A DNA stretch of 64,000 nt from Rhodopseudomonas pseudopalustris. Its GTDB lineage: Bacteria; Pseudomonadota; Alphaproteobacteria; Rhizobiales; Xanthobacteraceae. The stretch's first letter is position 1, and each line of letters opens with the position of its first letter. Positions 7,299 through 14,997 of the stretch are shown here, in pieces. Both the position numbers and the translations under genes were made by a program. Below the pieces are notes generated by a model. The model saw nothing but the letters and a program-made list of their open reading frames with translations. It ran no database searches and was not told where the DNA came from. Location: positions 1 to 64,000 of the forward strand of contig NZ_FODT01000009.1 of NCBI RefSeq assembly GCF_900110435.1, in the 5' to 3' direction.

Positions 7299-7864
7299 GA
7301 TGGCTTTCCGTCCGAATCTGATGTCGGCACGATGGCGATTGAAAACGGAGAGCTAGGGACGACACGACCGGTGGCCATCGCGGCCCGGATTCTTCTCGGA
7401 ATCGGGCGCGCCCGCCCGCCCGTGACGAAGGCGATCTTGACCTTGGCGTCGCACAGGACGATCCCGCCGCGAAGGATTTGCTGCCCCATCGTGATCGAAG
7501 CGCCCTTGACCTCGAGCGGCGTCGTGACGACCTCAAGCACGTCGTCCATCCTTGCCGACTTGAGAAACTCAAGTTGCATGGCACGAACGACGAACGCGTA
7601 TCCTGGTGCGCCGCTGCCGTCCGCGAACAGCGCTCGCTGGTCGGCGCCGAGCAATCGAAGATAGTTGCTGCGACCTCTTTCAAGAAAGCGGAGATAGTTG
7701 GCGTGGTAGACGATTCCGGAGAAATCGGTGTCTTCGTAGTAGACCCGGACGAGCATGCGATGGATGCCATCGCAGACCTCGCCATCGAGTTGAGCATGGG
7801 ACGGTTCGGCGATTGCCAAGGCCCTTCGCTTCGGCAAATCGATACCATGTGCTCCTTCGAACAT
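7292..7864 (-). CDS. YbgC-like hotdog acyl-CoA thioesterase
   Basis: A hotdog-fold thioesterase of about 190 residues. The catalytic block is V-R-V-Y-Y-E-D-T-D-F-S-G-I-V-Y-H-A-N-Y-L-R-F-L-E-R-G-R, split here by reading order: the D-T-D-x-x-G-I-V-Y-H-A-N part carries the catalytic Asp, and F-L-E-R-G-R follows. YbgC proteins hydrolyse short acyl-CoAs and often sit with tol-pal; here the neighbour is a NifX-like gene instead. The C-terminus is longer and more polar than usual after G-G-R-A-R-P-I-P. The start is uncertain: 7864 was chosen, but the conserved part begins about 35 residues in. Confidence 0.75.
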   Translation of the reverse strand: MFEGAHGIDLPKRRALAIAEPSHAQLDGEVCDGIHRMLVRVYYEDTDFSGIVYHANYLRFLERGRSNYLRLLGADQRALFADGSGAPGYAFVVRAMQLEFLKSARMDDVLEVVTTPLEVKGASITMGQQILRGGIVLCDAKVKIAFVTGGRARPIPRRIRAAMATGRVVPSSPFSIAIVPTSDSDGKPSC

Positions 7865-8107
7865 CCGAAAGCGTGGCGTTTTCCTGCCGGGCCATGATGC
7901 GTTCATTTTCTTCAATCCAATCGAGCGCCGCCGGGAGGGCACGCCGCGCGAAATCGCGCGGCCGTGTCGTGTCGTAGGCCCGAAGAGGAGACGCGGGCGC
8001 GAGCCACAGGATCAGCCAGTGCCGATGCGAACATTGTGTCGGAGAGAAACGATCGAGGGCAATTGCCCGCCGTTCCGATCGAGGTCTCACTAGCGCTTTG
8101 AACCGGC

Positions 8108-8743
8108 TTAGACCTTGCGAAGTTCGCCGGCCACCCGCGCGACGATCGCCACCAACTCCGCTTCGGTTGCTGGATCCTGGAGGATCCGCTTGCCGGCGAC
8201 GTCGCTCAGATTGTCGAGCGCCGCGCGCATCAGCGCTGGCAATCCGGCGTGTTCAACCTCGTTGGGCTCGGCATCGCGATGATGCCGGCACGGCAGCGAC
8301 CCGCGTTTTCGGTATGCCGCGAGCCGCTTGAAAGCCACGTCGGCGACCGTGCGATTGGCGGCGAGATGAGCCTGCCCCTCGTCGGTGATGACATAGAGCT
8401 TCTTGCTCCCCTCGGATTGCGACCTGAGGTGACCGAGCTCTTCAAGCAAAGTGAGGGTCGGATAGACCAGGCTGGAACTCGGCGCATAGTTGCCGCCGGT
8501 AGCTTCCTCCACGACCTTGATGATGTCGTAACCGTGACGGGGCAACTCGGCGATCAACGCCAGCGCCAGGAGCTTTAGATCGCCCTGACCGAGCATCCGG
8601 CCGGCGCGCATGCCCCGACGGCCCACGCCGCTCCCGCCCATTCCTTGCCCGCCCATGTCACGCCCACCAGCGCCGCCCCGACCACCGCGAAATCCGCCTG
8701 GAGAGGCGTCGGCTCCCTGGGAATTGTGTTCTGACATGTTCAT
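8108..8743 (-). CDS. PadR-family transcriptional regulator with Gly-rich N-terminus
   Basis: A 211-residue winged-helix repressor. Residues about 10-55 form an unusual tract rich in Gly, Arg and Met (G-G-F-R-G-G-R-G-G-A-G-G, M-G-G-Q-G-M-G-G). The PadR domain follows: L-L-A-L-I-A-E-L-P-R-H-G-Y-D-I-I-K, then S-S-S-L-V-Y-P-T-L-T-L-L-E-E-L-G-H-L, and the wing K-L-Y-V-I-T-D-E-G. The C-terminal half is predicted helical for dimerisation. The start has a strong gaggagg site. Two palindromes just upstream of its start indicate autoregulation. PadR proteins respond to phenolics, drugs or metals; the ligand here is unknown. Between it and the YbgC-like gene (7865-8107) I see no convincing gene. Confidence 0.9.
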   Translation of the reverse strand: MNMSEHNSQGADASPGGFRGGRGGAGGRDMGGQGMGGSGVGRRGMRAGRMLGQGDLKLLALALIAELPRHGYDIIKVVEEATGGNYAPSSSLVYPTLTLLEELGHLRSQSEGSKKLYVITDEGQAHLAANRTVADVAFKRLAAYRKRGSLPCRHHRDAEPNEVEHAGLPALMRAALDNLSDVAGKRILQDPATEAELVAIVARVAGELRKV

Positions 8744-8754
8744 AAAGTCCTCCT

Positions 8755-8770
8755 CTAAGATATATCTTAG
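8755..8770 (-). promoter_or_regulatory. Palindromic operator 1 of the PadR gene
   Basis: A perfect 16-bp palindrome, CTAAGATATATCTTAG, lies 12 bases upstream of the PadR start. Its core AAGATATATCTT recurs at 8794-8807. Placement over the likely promoter suggests autorepression. Confidence 0.75.
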
Positions 8771-8793
8771 ATACACCGCCCGGCAGTCGATAT

Positions 8794-8807
8794 AAAGATA
8801 TATCTTT
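8794..8807 (-). promoter_or_regulatory. Palindromic operator 2 of the PadR gene
   Basis: A perfect 14-bp palindrome, AAAGATATATCTTT, shares its 12-bp core with operator 1; the centres are about 38 bp apart. A third half-like copy (ATATCTTT) lies at 8821-8828. Two or three sites would allow cooperative binding of PadR dimers. Confidence 0.75.
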
Positions 8808-8922
8808 CGCTTATGAAGACATATCTTTGAAAAACCGCTTTCAGCAACTTCGCGGCGACATCGCCCTCCGGTCCTTCTCGGACCAAGGCTTTTGGAGATT
8901 TGGAAGCGGGTGGCGCGGCGAA

Positions 8923-9130
8923 CTAGCGTTCCTTGAACGCTTTCACATTCGCCGCGGCCCAATCTCTCAACAGATGGCCCATCTCGATGAACGCTTCCGA
9001 GCGCGCCGATTGCTGGCGCCAGGCCAGGCCGATCTGGCGATCGTCCTGCTCGAGGGTGGGGATGGGGCAAAGGCTATTCAGCGGCACTTGGAGGATACGC
9101 GTGCCGGACGCATCGGGCTCCGGCAATTGG
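8923..9130 (-). pseudogene. LysR-type regulator, C-terminal fragment
   Basis: A minus-strand frame ends with R-Q-I-G-L-A-W-R-Q-Q-S-A-R-S-E-A-F, a typical ending of the LysR substrate-binding domain, followed by about 25 residues to the stop. The DNA-binding domain and most of the effector domain are absent. The fragment abuts, and by frame reading slightly overlaps, a peroxiredoxin fragment on the other strand. A deletion or rearrangement joined two gene ends here. Confidence 0.55.
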
Positions 9131-9460
9131 TCATCGAGGATCTGTCGATGACCGTGGCTAAAGCCTATGGGAGGATTCATCCCGACGCGTCTGACACCTC
9201 CGCGGTGCGCGCCACCTTCATGACGGCATCCTGCGCGCGATGGTCTATTATCCGATAACCAACGGGCGCAGCGTGGCGGAGATCCTGCGCCTGATACAGG
9301 GTCTGCAGACCAGCCTCAGCAACGACGTCGCCACGCCCGAGGTTGGCAGCCCGGGGAGAAGATCATGGTCGGCCCGCCCAAGACCGTCGCCGAAGTCGCT
9401 ACGCGGATGTCCGAAGGACTCGAAACCACGGATTGGTATTTCTCCAAGCGCACGCTCTAA
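9122..9460 (+). pseudogene. Peroxiredoxin, C-terminal fragment with frameshifts
   Basis: Plus-strand frames match the C-terminal half of a 1-Cys (Prx6-type) peroxiredoxin: E-D-L-S-M-T-V-A-K-A-Y-G, I-H-P-D-A-S-D-T-S-A-V-R-A-T-F, M-V-Y-Y-P-I-T-N-G-R-S-V-A-E-I-L-R. After a shift near 9342 it continues W-Q-P-G-E-K-I-M-V and ends T-T-D-W-Y-F-S-K-R-T-L at 9460. A second shift lies near 9230. The N-terminal half with the peroxidatic Cys is missing. A good hairpin terminator still follows. Confidence 0.8.
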
Positions 9461-9471
9461 CTTCCACTTCG

Positions 9472-9508
9472 GCCGAGCCCCGCCGTACACTTCTTGTCGG
9501 GGCTCGGC
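9472..9508 (+). terminator. Hairpin after the peroxiredoxin remnant
   Basis: An 11-bp stem (9472-9482 with 9498-9508) with a 15-base loop begins 12 bases after the ancestral stop codon of the peroxiredoxin fragment. It is followed by only a short T/C stretch. Confidence 0.6.
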
Positions 9509-9605
9509 TCTAGACGACCGCAGCGAATGATCGCCGTGCCCGGAAATAAGCGATCATGCTATTCCAGACCATTTCCAGCGTGCTGTTCCGGAATCGGATG
9601 AAGCC

Positions 9606-10079
9606 TCACGGAGCCTGCGGCGCGCCGAAATCGTCGGGCATTTGGATGGCAACGACATGTCCGCGCGCGGTGAGTTGCCCAGCGGCCAGCACAGAAGTCT
9701 CGACCACCACTTTGCGACCCTTAATTTCCGTCACCCGCCCGCGCAGTTCGAGCGCGCCGTCGAGCGGTGTTGGCTTGAGGAAATCGACGTGCAGCGAGCC
9801 GGTGACAAAGCGGAAGGCAGGCTGGCTGTCGAGGCTGCGGCCTTCGCTGCGATACATCGCGGCGGCGGCCGTCGCCGTGCTGTGACAATCCACCAGCGAG
9901 GCGATCAGCCCGCCATAGACGAAGCCTGGAACCGCGATGTGATAGGATTCCGGGGTGAAATGGGTGACCGTCTCCTCGCCCTCCCAGGCGGTCTTGATCT
10001 GGTGGCCCTCGTGGTTCAATCGCCCGCAGCCGAAGCAATGCGCGACGTTTTCAGGATAGTGATCCTGGAAAGCATCCAT
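9606..10079 (-). CDS. PaaI-type hotdog thioesterase
   Basis: A 157-residue single hotdog domain. It has the N-terminal block H-C-F-G-C-G-R-L-N seen in one PaaI/YiiD-like subgroup, and the hotdog helix P-G-F-V-Y-G-G-L-I-A-S-L-V-D-C-H, which carries the catalytic region. A strand follows with F-V-T-G-S-L-H-V-D-F-L-K-P-T-P. The expected reaction is hydrolysis of an acyl-CoA. A decayed copy of its last 35 or so residues lies at 17378-17497, so a paralogue once existed in this window. It stands just downstream of the DUF5368/flavoprotein pair on the same strand, with about 140 bases between. Confidence 0.8.
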   Translation of the reverse strand: MDAFQDHYPENVAHCFGCGRLNHEGHQIKTAWEGEETVTHFTPESYHIAVPGFVYGGLIASLVDCHSTATAAAAMYRSEGRSLDSQPAFRFVTGSLHVDFLKPTPLDGALELRGRVTEIKGRKVVVETSVLAAGQLTARGHVVAIQMPDDFGAPQAP

Positions 10080-10219
10080 GTGAAACGTTCCGCCGGTTGA
10101 TCCGGCGCGATGCCGGGTGAAATCGTCGACGACCGGATCAAAGCCCGGCCATCGGATGCATTGATTACCTGAAGCCGGTCTGTTGCCGAGACCGACTCTT
10201 GGACTATGCGATCCTCGGC

Positions 10220-10594
10220 CTACAGCGAACCGCGCCGCCTGATCACAACCGGGCTCGCCCGCAACAGTGTCTGCGACGTGTAGACCAAAATCGCCGTGCC
10301 GCCGGCCCCCAACAACGCAACGCCGAACAACACGATCCAATCGATCGGACCTCCAAGGTCGCCAAGGCCGGAATGCGTGAATGCCAGGACGAACAACACC
10401 GCGGCAATCGCCCCAAACGGCATCGACAGTTGCGCCCACAGAAACCGCCGCATCGACATCGCCCGGTCACGGATCAGCACATAGAGATAGCCCGCCGTCA
10501 CCAGCGCCGCGACCGCTACCAGCGACCAGAACAGCGTGGCGCCGTAGAGTTCTTCGAACACCGCGACCAACGTTTCAAGAGTCAGATCCTTCAT
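10220..10594 (-). CDS. DUF5368 small membrane protein
   Basis: A 124-residue inner-membrane protein with three predicted spans (about residues 18-40, 55-74 and 84-108), an acidic N-terminus and a basic C-terminus (V-I-R-R-R-G-S-L). It resembles DUF5368 proteins, which are found beside sulfide:quinone-oxidoreductase-like genes. Here that gene ends 12 bases upstream on the same strand. The pair is therefore probably one operon, with the small protein as membrane partner or anchor. The biochemical role is unknown. Confidence 0.7.
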   Translation of the reverse strand: MKDLTLETLVAVFEELYGATLFWSLVAVAALVTAGYLYVLIRDRAMSMRRFLWAQLSMPFGAIAAVLFVLAFTHSGLGDLGGPIDWIVLFGVALLGAGGTAILVYTSQTLLRASPVVIRRRGSL

Positions 10595-10606
10595 CGCGCC
10601 CTCCCC

Positions 10607-11923
10607 TCAGGCCTTACCACGCAGCATGGCGTTATAGGTCGCCCGCAGCGCAACCTCCTTCATCAGCCAACTGATCCACAGTTCCTCCAGCGGCGCGATC
10701 ACACCCGGGAACGACGGCGCCAGATTGCTCTTGTAGTCGAACTCAACCAGCATCGCGCGGCCGACCCGCGTCATCAGCGGGCAAGAAGTGTAGCCATTGA
10801 ATGTCTGGGTTCCCTCGCGCCCCTGAATGGCGGCGACCAAATGATCCTCGACCACCGGCACCTGCCACTTCACCGACGCCGCCGTCTTGCCTTTGGGAAC
10901 GCCGGCGACGTCGCCCAGCGCAAACACCTCAGGAAAACGCCGGTGGCGCAGCGTCGCCTGGTCGACCTCGACCCAGCCCTGATCTTTCCACTTCTCGGCC
11001 CATGACAGCCCGGACTGGCGGATCACCCCCGGCGCGCGTTGCGGCGGAATAACGTGGAGATAGTCGTAGTTGAGCTCCTTGTCACCGGTCGGGGTGGTAA
11101 AGGTCGCGATCCTGCGTCCCGGATCGACCGCCTTCAAGACATGGTTGTAGCTTGCCTTGATGCCGCGCTCATCGAACAGCATCCGCACCTTTTCCGATAC
11201 GATCGGCACACTGAACAAGGAGTCCGCGCTGGCCGCATAAGTGATCTTGTAGCGCCCCGCTCCGACGGCGCGGCTGGCGATGTCGTCGATCAGAAACGTG
11301 TGTTTCAGCGGCGCGCCGGCGCATTTCATTTCGGTGGCCGGGCGGGTGAACACCCCGACGCCGCCTTTCTCCGCGAAGCGCGATGCGGCCGCCCAGGTCC
11401 TGGCCGCATATTCGGGACCCGCATAGAGCGCGCCGATGCCGTTGCTGCCGACCAGGTCGAGCGAGAAGCCCTCGATCGCCTCGTGGTCCAGCACCAGGCC
11501 GGGCGCGACGATCAGGTAGTCATATGGGAGGGTGTTGCGGCCTGCCGTTGCCACAGTCTTGGCCACCGGATCGATCGCCAAGGCCGGCTCCTCGATCAGC
11601 GTGACGCCCGGCAGCAGCCAATCCGTCGTTCGCGACACCACATAGGCGGCAGGACGAAGCCCGGCGGCGACCAACGACAGTCCAGGCTGATAGACATGAT
11701 TGCGACGCCCGTCGATGACGGTGATCGTGGCGTCCTGCAATCGCAAAGCCAGCCGGTTGGCGATCGCGGTGCCAGCTGCGCCGGCTCCGATGATCACGAT
11801 CCGGGCCTTGGTCTTGATGCGCTGGGCCATTGCCGACCGCCCGAGCGACGCCGTCGCAACGGCGCCTGCAGCCAGGCCCAGGATCATCCGCCGCGAGGCG
11901 AGACTGTCGTGCTTCCAATCCAC
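10607..11923 (-). CDS. Sulfide dehydrogenase/SQR-type flavoprotein with Tat signal
   Basis: A 438-residue FAD-dependent disulfide-reductase-family protein. The GTG at 11923 has a gggaggt site; the N-terminus contains twin arginine (A-S-R-R-M-I-L-G-L) and a hydrophobic stretch to A-M-A-Q, so export by Tat is predicted. The FAD-binding fingerprint is I-V-I-I-G-A-G-A-A-G-T-A-I-A, with a second nucleotide-contact motif in E-V-F-A-L-G-D-V-A-G. Two Cys are placed as in flavocytochrome c sulfide dehydrogenase and SQR: E-M-K-C-A-G-A-P and Y-T-S-C-P-L-M. The third Cys of classical type I SQR is not seen. Likely role is sulfide or polysulfide oxidation at the periplasmic face. It precedes the DUF5368 gene. 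Confidence 0.8.
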   Translation of the reverse strand: MDWKHDSLASRRMILGLAAGAVATASLGRSAMAQRIKTKARIVIIGAGAAGTAIANRLALRLQDATITVIDGRRNHVYQPGLSLVAAGLRPAAYVVSRTTDWLLPGVTLIEEPALAIDPVAKTVATAGRNTLPYDYLIVAPGLVLDHEAIEGFSLDLVGSNGIGALYAGPEYAARTWAAASRFAEKGGVGVFTRPATEMKCAGAPLKHTFLIDDIASRAVGAGRYKITYAASADSLFSVPIVSEKVRMLFDERGIKASYNHVLKAVDPGRRIATFTTPTGDKELNYDYLHVIPPQRAPGVIRQSGLSWAEKWKDQGWVEVDQATLRHRRFPEVFALGDVAGVPKGKTAASVKWQVPVVEDHLVAAIQGREGTQTFNGYTSCPLMTRVGRAMLVEFDYKSNLAPSFPGVIAPLEELWISWLMKEVALRATYNAMLRGKA

Positions 11924-12287
11924 GTCGACCTCCCGTTTCAATGACCGTCGCGCGCCGCGATCGGCCTGTCGTCTTTCGCGACACTCCACCAGCGTCGGAC
12001 TGCCTCAACCTCCGGGTCTCGCCCGCACCACACCAGGCCCGGGGAAAAGGGAGATTTGCTCTATCTCTGAACGGAATACGCGAAGAGCAGATCGAAAACT
12101 GGTACCACCGCGTTTGCACAGCGCGGTTTTGTGTTTTCAGGGGCGACCGACTGCCGATTTTTCCGACCGTGAGATATAATGCGGTCTGGCGAAGATGATC
12201 TGTGATGATGTCACCAAACCGGCCGTGCCGGAGCGCACCCTGTTCCTCACTGACCTTCAACCCAACTCGACCGAGGCAGCGTGCCGC
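11924..12287. other. Intergenic region upstream of the flavoprotein gene
   Basis: About 360 bases with no supportable gene. It must hold the promoter of the flavoprotein/DUF5368 pair; I see no defined operator. Confidence 0.4.
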
Positions 12288-12870
12288 TCAGGCAGCGCGC
12301 ACCGATTCCAGGACTCTATCGACCTCAACCATCAGCCGGCTGCTCTCGTCGGACAGCGAATGCGCGCCGGCGAGAACGTTGGTCGAAGCCGATTCGGTCT
12401 CCGTGGCGCCGCGCGGCACGTAGTTGATGTGGCCAATCTCGTTGACTGACGAGGTCATCTCTTTCGCCGCTGACGCCACCGATTGCACGTTCGTCGAAGC
12501 TTCCTCCGAAGCCGAAGCAACGGCGGTGGCCAAATTCAACGACCGCTCGGCCGTCGACGTCAGTGCAGCAGCGGATGCTTCCCGCTCTGTCGACGCTGAA
12601 GTCACCGTTTCGACAATCTGGCCGACCGCCGCCTCAAACTTGTGAGCGAGTTCGTTCATCTCCGCCTTGCGCTGTTGCGGCTGCCGCAACGCGACCTCCG
12701 AATGCTCAGCGCGAAACCGGTCGGCCTCGATCATATTCGCTTTGAAAACATCGACCGCCTCGCCATCTGCCCAACTTCATCATTGCCGCCACGCACCGGT
12801 CCGCGCGACGATATAGTGGCTATGGCGATTGCGCCCGAAGCTACGGACGGTCTCGACGTCGAACCCCGCC
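12288..12870 (-). pseudogene. Methyl-accepting chemotaxis protein with signalling core deleted
   Basis: Reading in transcription order, a HAMP-like end (N-D-E-V-G-Q-M-A) leads into A-V-D-V-F-K-A-N-M-I-E-A-D-R-F after a one-base frameshift near 12760. Next comes the first methylation-helix region (A-T-A-V-A-S-A-S-E-E-A-S-T-N-V-Q-S-V, S-S-V-N-E-I-G). The protein then jumps to R-G-A-T-E-T-E-S-A-S-T-N-V-L and the end S-V-R-A-A. The conserved hairpin tip that contacts CheA/CheW is wholly absent, and the N-terminal sensor is lost or degraded. It cannot signal in the normal way. Confidence 0.75.
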
Positions 12871-13189
12871 CGACAATGGCTTGGCGAAGACACTCTGCCG
12901 AGAAAACGGTCACCGGAGGCACGAACCTGACCGTCTGAAGCGCAGAAATGATCGCGCGGCGCAGCACGATGTTCATCGCCGCCGAAGCAGAACGTCTTGC
13001 TCAACAGCAGGCCACCGTGTCCTTGATCGGGCGTGCCGCGTACCTGTCAGCTACCCGGTCCTAGAATTGAATGTCGCTGCGGTCCGTCATTTCCAAGTCT
13101 TTCAACGGAGTTCAGTGTTTCGACGTCGTCCACCGGTACGTCTTAACAACAGGGCCCATCTCGACGAATACCGACTTGCCCTTTGCGGC
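12871..13189. other. Decayed stretch upstream of the chemotaxis remnant
   Basis: About 320 bases. It should once have held the sensor and membrane part of the chemotaxis receptor, but I can no longer read such a domain in any frame. Confidence 0.35.
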
Positions 13190-14947
13190 TCACTTCTCCA
13201 GCCCCAGCGCCCGTGTAATTTTCCGCCAGGGTCGGTCCGCCGGCCCCATCCGATCGCCGAGGCTCCAAGCGCTGGCGAGCGGGCTCTGAAGCAAGCTTTG
13301 CTGGCTGGCTTCCGCCATCGCCGATCCCGCACATAGCAATTGATCCCCAACTATCAGCTCGAAATCCGGGGCCGGCATCTCATGGACCGTGGTCGCACGT
13401 AGCACCCTCAGAACCAGCGGCTGGCTCCGGCTATCCAGCGCACCCGCCGTTTTCGAGCCGCCCTCCTTCAAGAGATCGGCAACGGTGACCGGCTGAGGGC
13501 CGTCCATCACTGCGATCAGGCCCGGAGCCTCGTTGCGATCGAAGGTCACGCTCCAGAACCGCGGCGTTTCGTTGCCGACCGCGGCGCGCAATCGTTCGGA
13601 CAGCGCATAGGCCCACAGATCATCCTTGGCTCTGACGGCATCGAGGAAGTCGGCCAACAGCGGGGTACGAAGGGCCGCAATGCATTGATTGGCGACGATC
13701 TCGCTGGGAACCATCGTGATGTTCGCGCCGAATTTCGTGAACAGCATGCGACTGGAACGGAGATTCTGCCTCGCAATGATGAAGATGTCCGGCTTGAGCC
13801 GGCGCGCCGCGATTCCGATCGCCAAGTTCTCGGCGTCGTCGTCGGTGCCGGCAACGATGCCGGATGCTCTGTCGATGCCGGCTTCGTCGAGAACGGCGAC
13901 GTCAGCGCCGCGCCCCTTGATGGCGTGATGACCATCGATCCGCGGACCGGCCGGATCGACCACCGTCGCCGTAAAGCCGCCGCGCTGAACGGCGGCGACG
14001 ACTTCCTGGCCGAACCGGCCGTAGCCGCACACGATCCAGTGCCCCGGCGCCGCCGGAATCCGGGTCGGCGAACTTGGAAACAGATACGCGCCCGGCGCAC
14101 TCGTCAGCCAGGTGATGAGCCGATAAACGTCGGGAGCGCGCATCGCCCGCGCCAGATGTCCGCCGAATTCGCGGAAGGGATTGATCACCCGGAAGGTGCC
14201 GAGCGACGCCATCGAACTGGCGGTCGCCGGCGTATCGGCCCGGCCGATGACGGGAAGTCCTGGACGCAAGATGGAGGCGGAGATCGCGGCCGCGAGATTG
14301 GCCTCGTCGTCGTTGCAGAGCGTCAGCACGCCCTTGCATTCCGGTTTCATCAGCCCCGCCGCCGTCAGTGTTTCGGGGGATCGGGCGTCGGCGACGATGG
14401 CGGGCGTGGCGTTCGACAGACCGTCGATCTCGAGCTGCTGGATCTTGCGTTCGTCCTTGTCGATTGCTGTGACGTGGCAGCCGAGTTGCTGGAGCGCGCG
14501 GACCACGGTCATGCCGGTGTCGCCGAGGCCGCAGATCAGATAGAACGGCTTGCCGAGCTGTTCGACGGCCCGCCGAAATCGCCGGTTGATCAGGGCCTGC
14601 TGGAACGCCTTCTCCTGAACAAGGCTCAGCAGCGACCCGAGCAGATAGGCCCATCCCACCACCGACAGGTAGATGATCGCCGTCACGAACACGCGCTGCT
14701 GATCGGTGAAAGCGTGGGGAAGCTCGCCGAAACCGATCGTGGTTGCGGTGTAGGTGACGAAATAGAACGCCTCGAACAGCGTCATTCGCCACGGCCGGCC
14801 TTCGGCATCGACGCCCGGGATCAGGACCAGCCCCAGCGTCGACAGCGCGAACACCAGCACGATCAGGATCAAGGGAGCGCGCAGCCGCCGCAGCGCGATG
14901 AACGTGACGTTACCCACCGCGCTGCCCCCGAACGCCCGCACCAGCAA
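13190..14947 (-). CDS. Two-RCK potassium channel / TrkA-N protein
   Basis: A 585-residue inner-membrane channel. Two transmembrane helices (about residues 22-44 and 86-108) flank a pore loop with filter T-T-I-G-F-G-E at residues 69-75, a variant of the canonical T-V-G-Y-G. Two Rossmann RCK/TrkA-N domains follow, with I-C-G-L-G-D-T-G near residue 138 and V-C-G-Y-G-R-F-G near residue 300, each followed by a TrkA-C-like part. The family gates K+ flux in response to ligands such as nucleotides or Ca2+. It lies 50 bases after the bacteriophytochrome on the same strand, so the two could be co-transcribed. Confidence 0.85.
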   Translation of the reverse strand: MLVRAFGGSAVGNVTFIALRRLRAPLILIVLVFALSTLGLVLIPGVDAEGRPWRMTLFEAFYFVTYTATTIGFGELPHAFTDQQRVFVTAIIYLSVVGWAYLLGSLLSLVQEKAFQQALINRRFRRAVEQLGKPFYLICGLGDTGMTVVRALQQLGCHVTAIDKDERKIQQLEIDGLSNATPAIVADARSPETLTAAGLMKPECKGVLTLCNDDEANLAAAISASILRPGLPVIGRADTPATASSMASLGTFRVINPFREFGGHLARAMRAPDVYRLITWLTSAPGAYLFPSSPTRIPAAPGHWIVCGYGRFGQEVVAAVQRGGFTATVVDPAGPRIDGHHAIKGRGADVAVLDEAGIDRASGIVAGTDDDAENLAIGIAARRLKPDIFIIARQNLRSSRMLFTKFGANITMVPSEIVANQCIAALRTPLLADFLDAVRAKDDLWAYALSERLRAAVGNETPRFWSVTFDRNEAPGLIAVMDGPQPVTVADLLKEGGSKTAGALDSRSQPLVLRVLRATTVHEMPAPDFELIVGDQLLCAGSAMAEASQQSLLQSPLASAWSLGDRMGPADRPWRKITRALGLEK

Positions 14948-14997
14948 CGGCAGTCCGCTCGAGCGAATTAATGTTTGGCTGGCGAAGTCGGATCATG

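Noticed and set aside
9530-9605. Possible small gene after the peroxiredoxin terminator
   Set aside because: Too short, with no start signal and no family resemblance.
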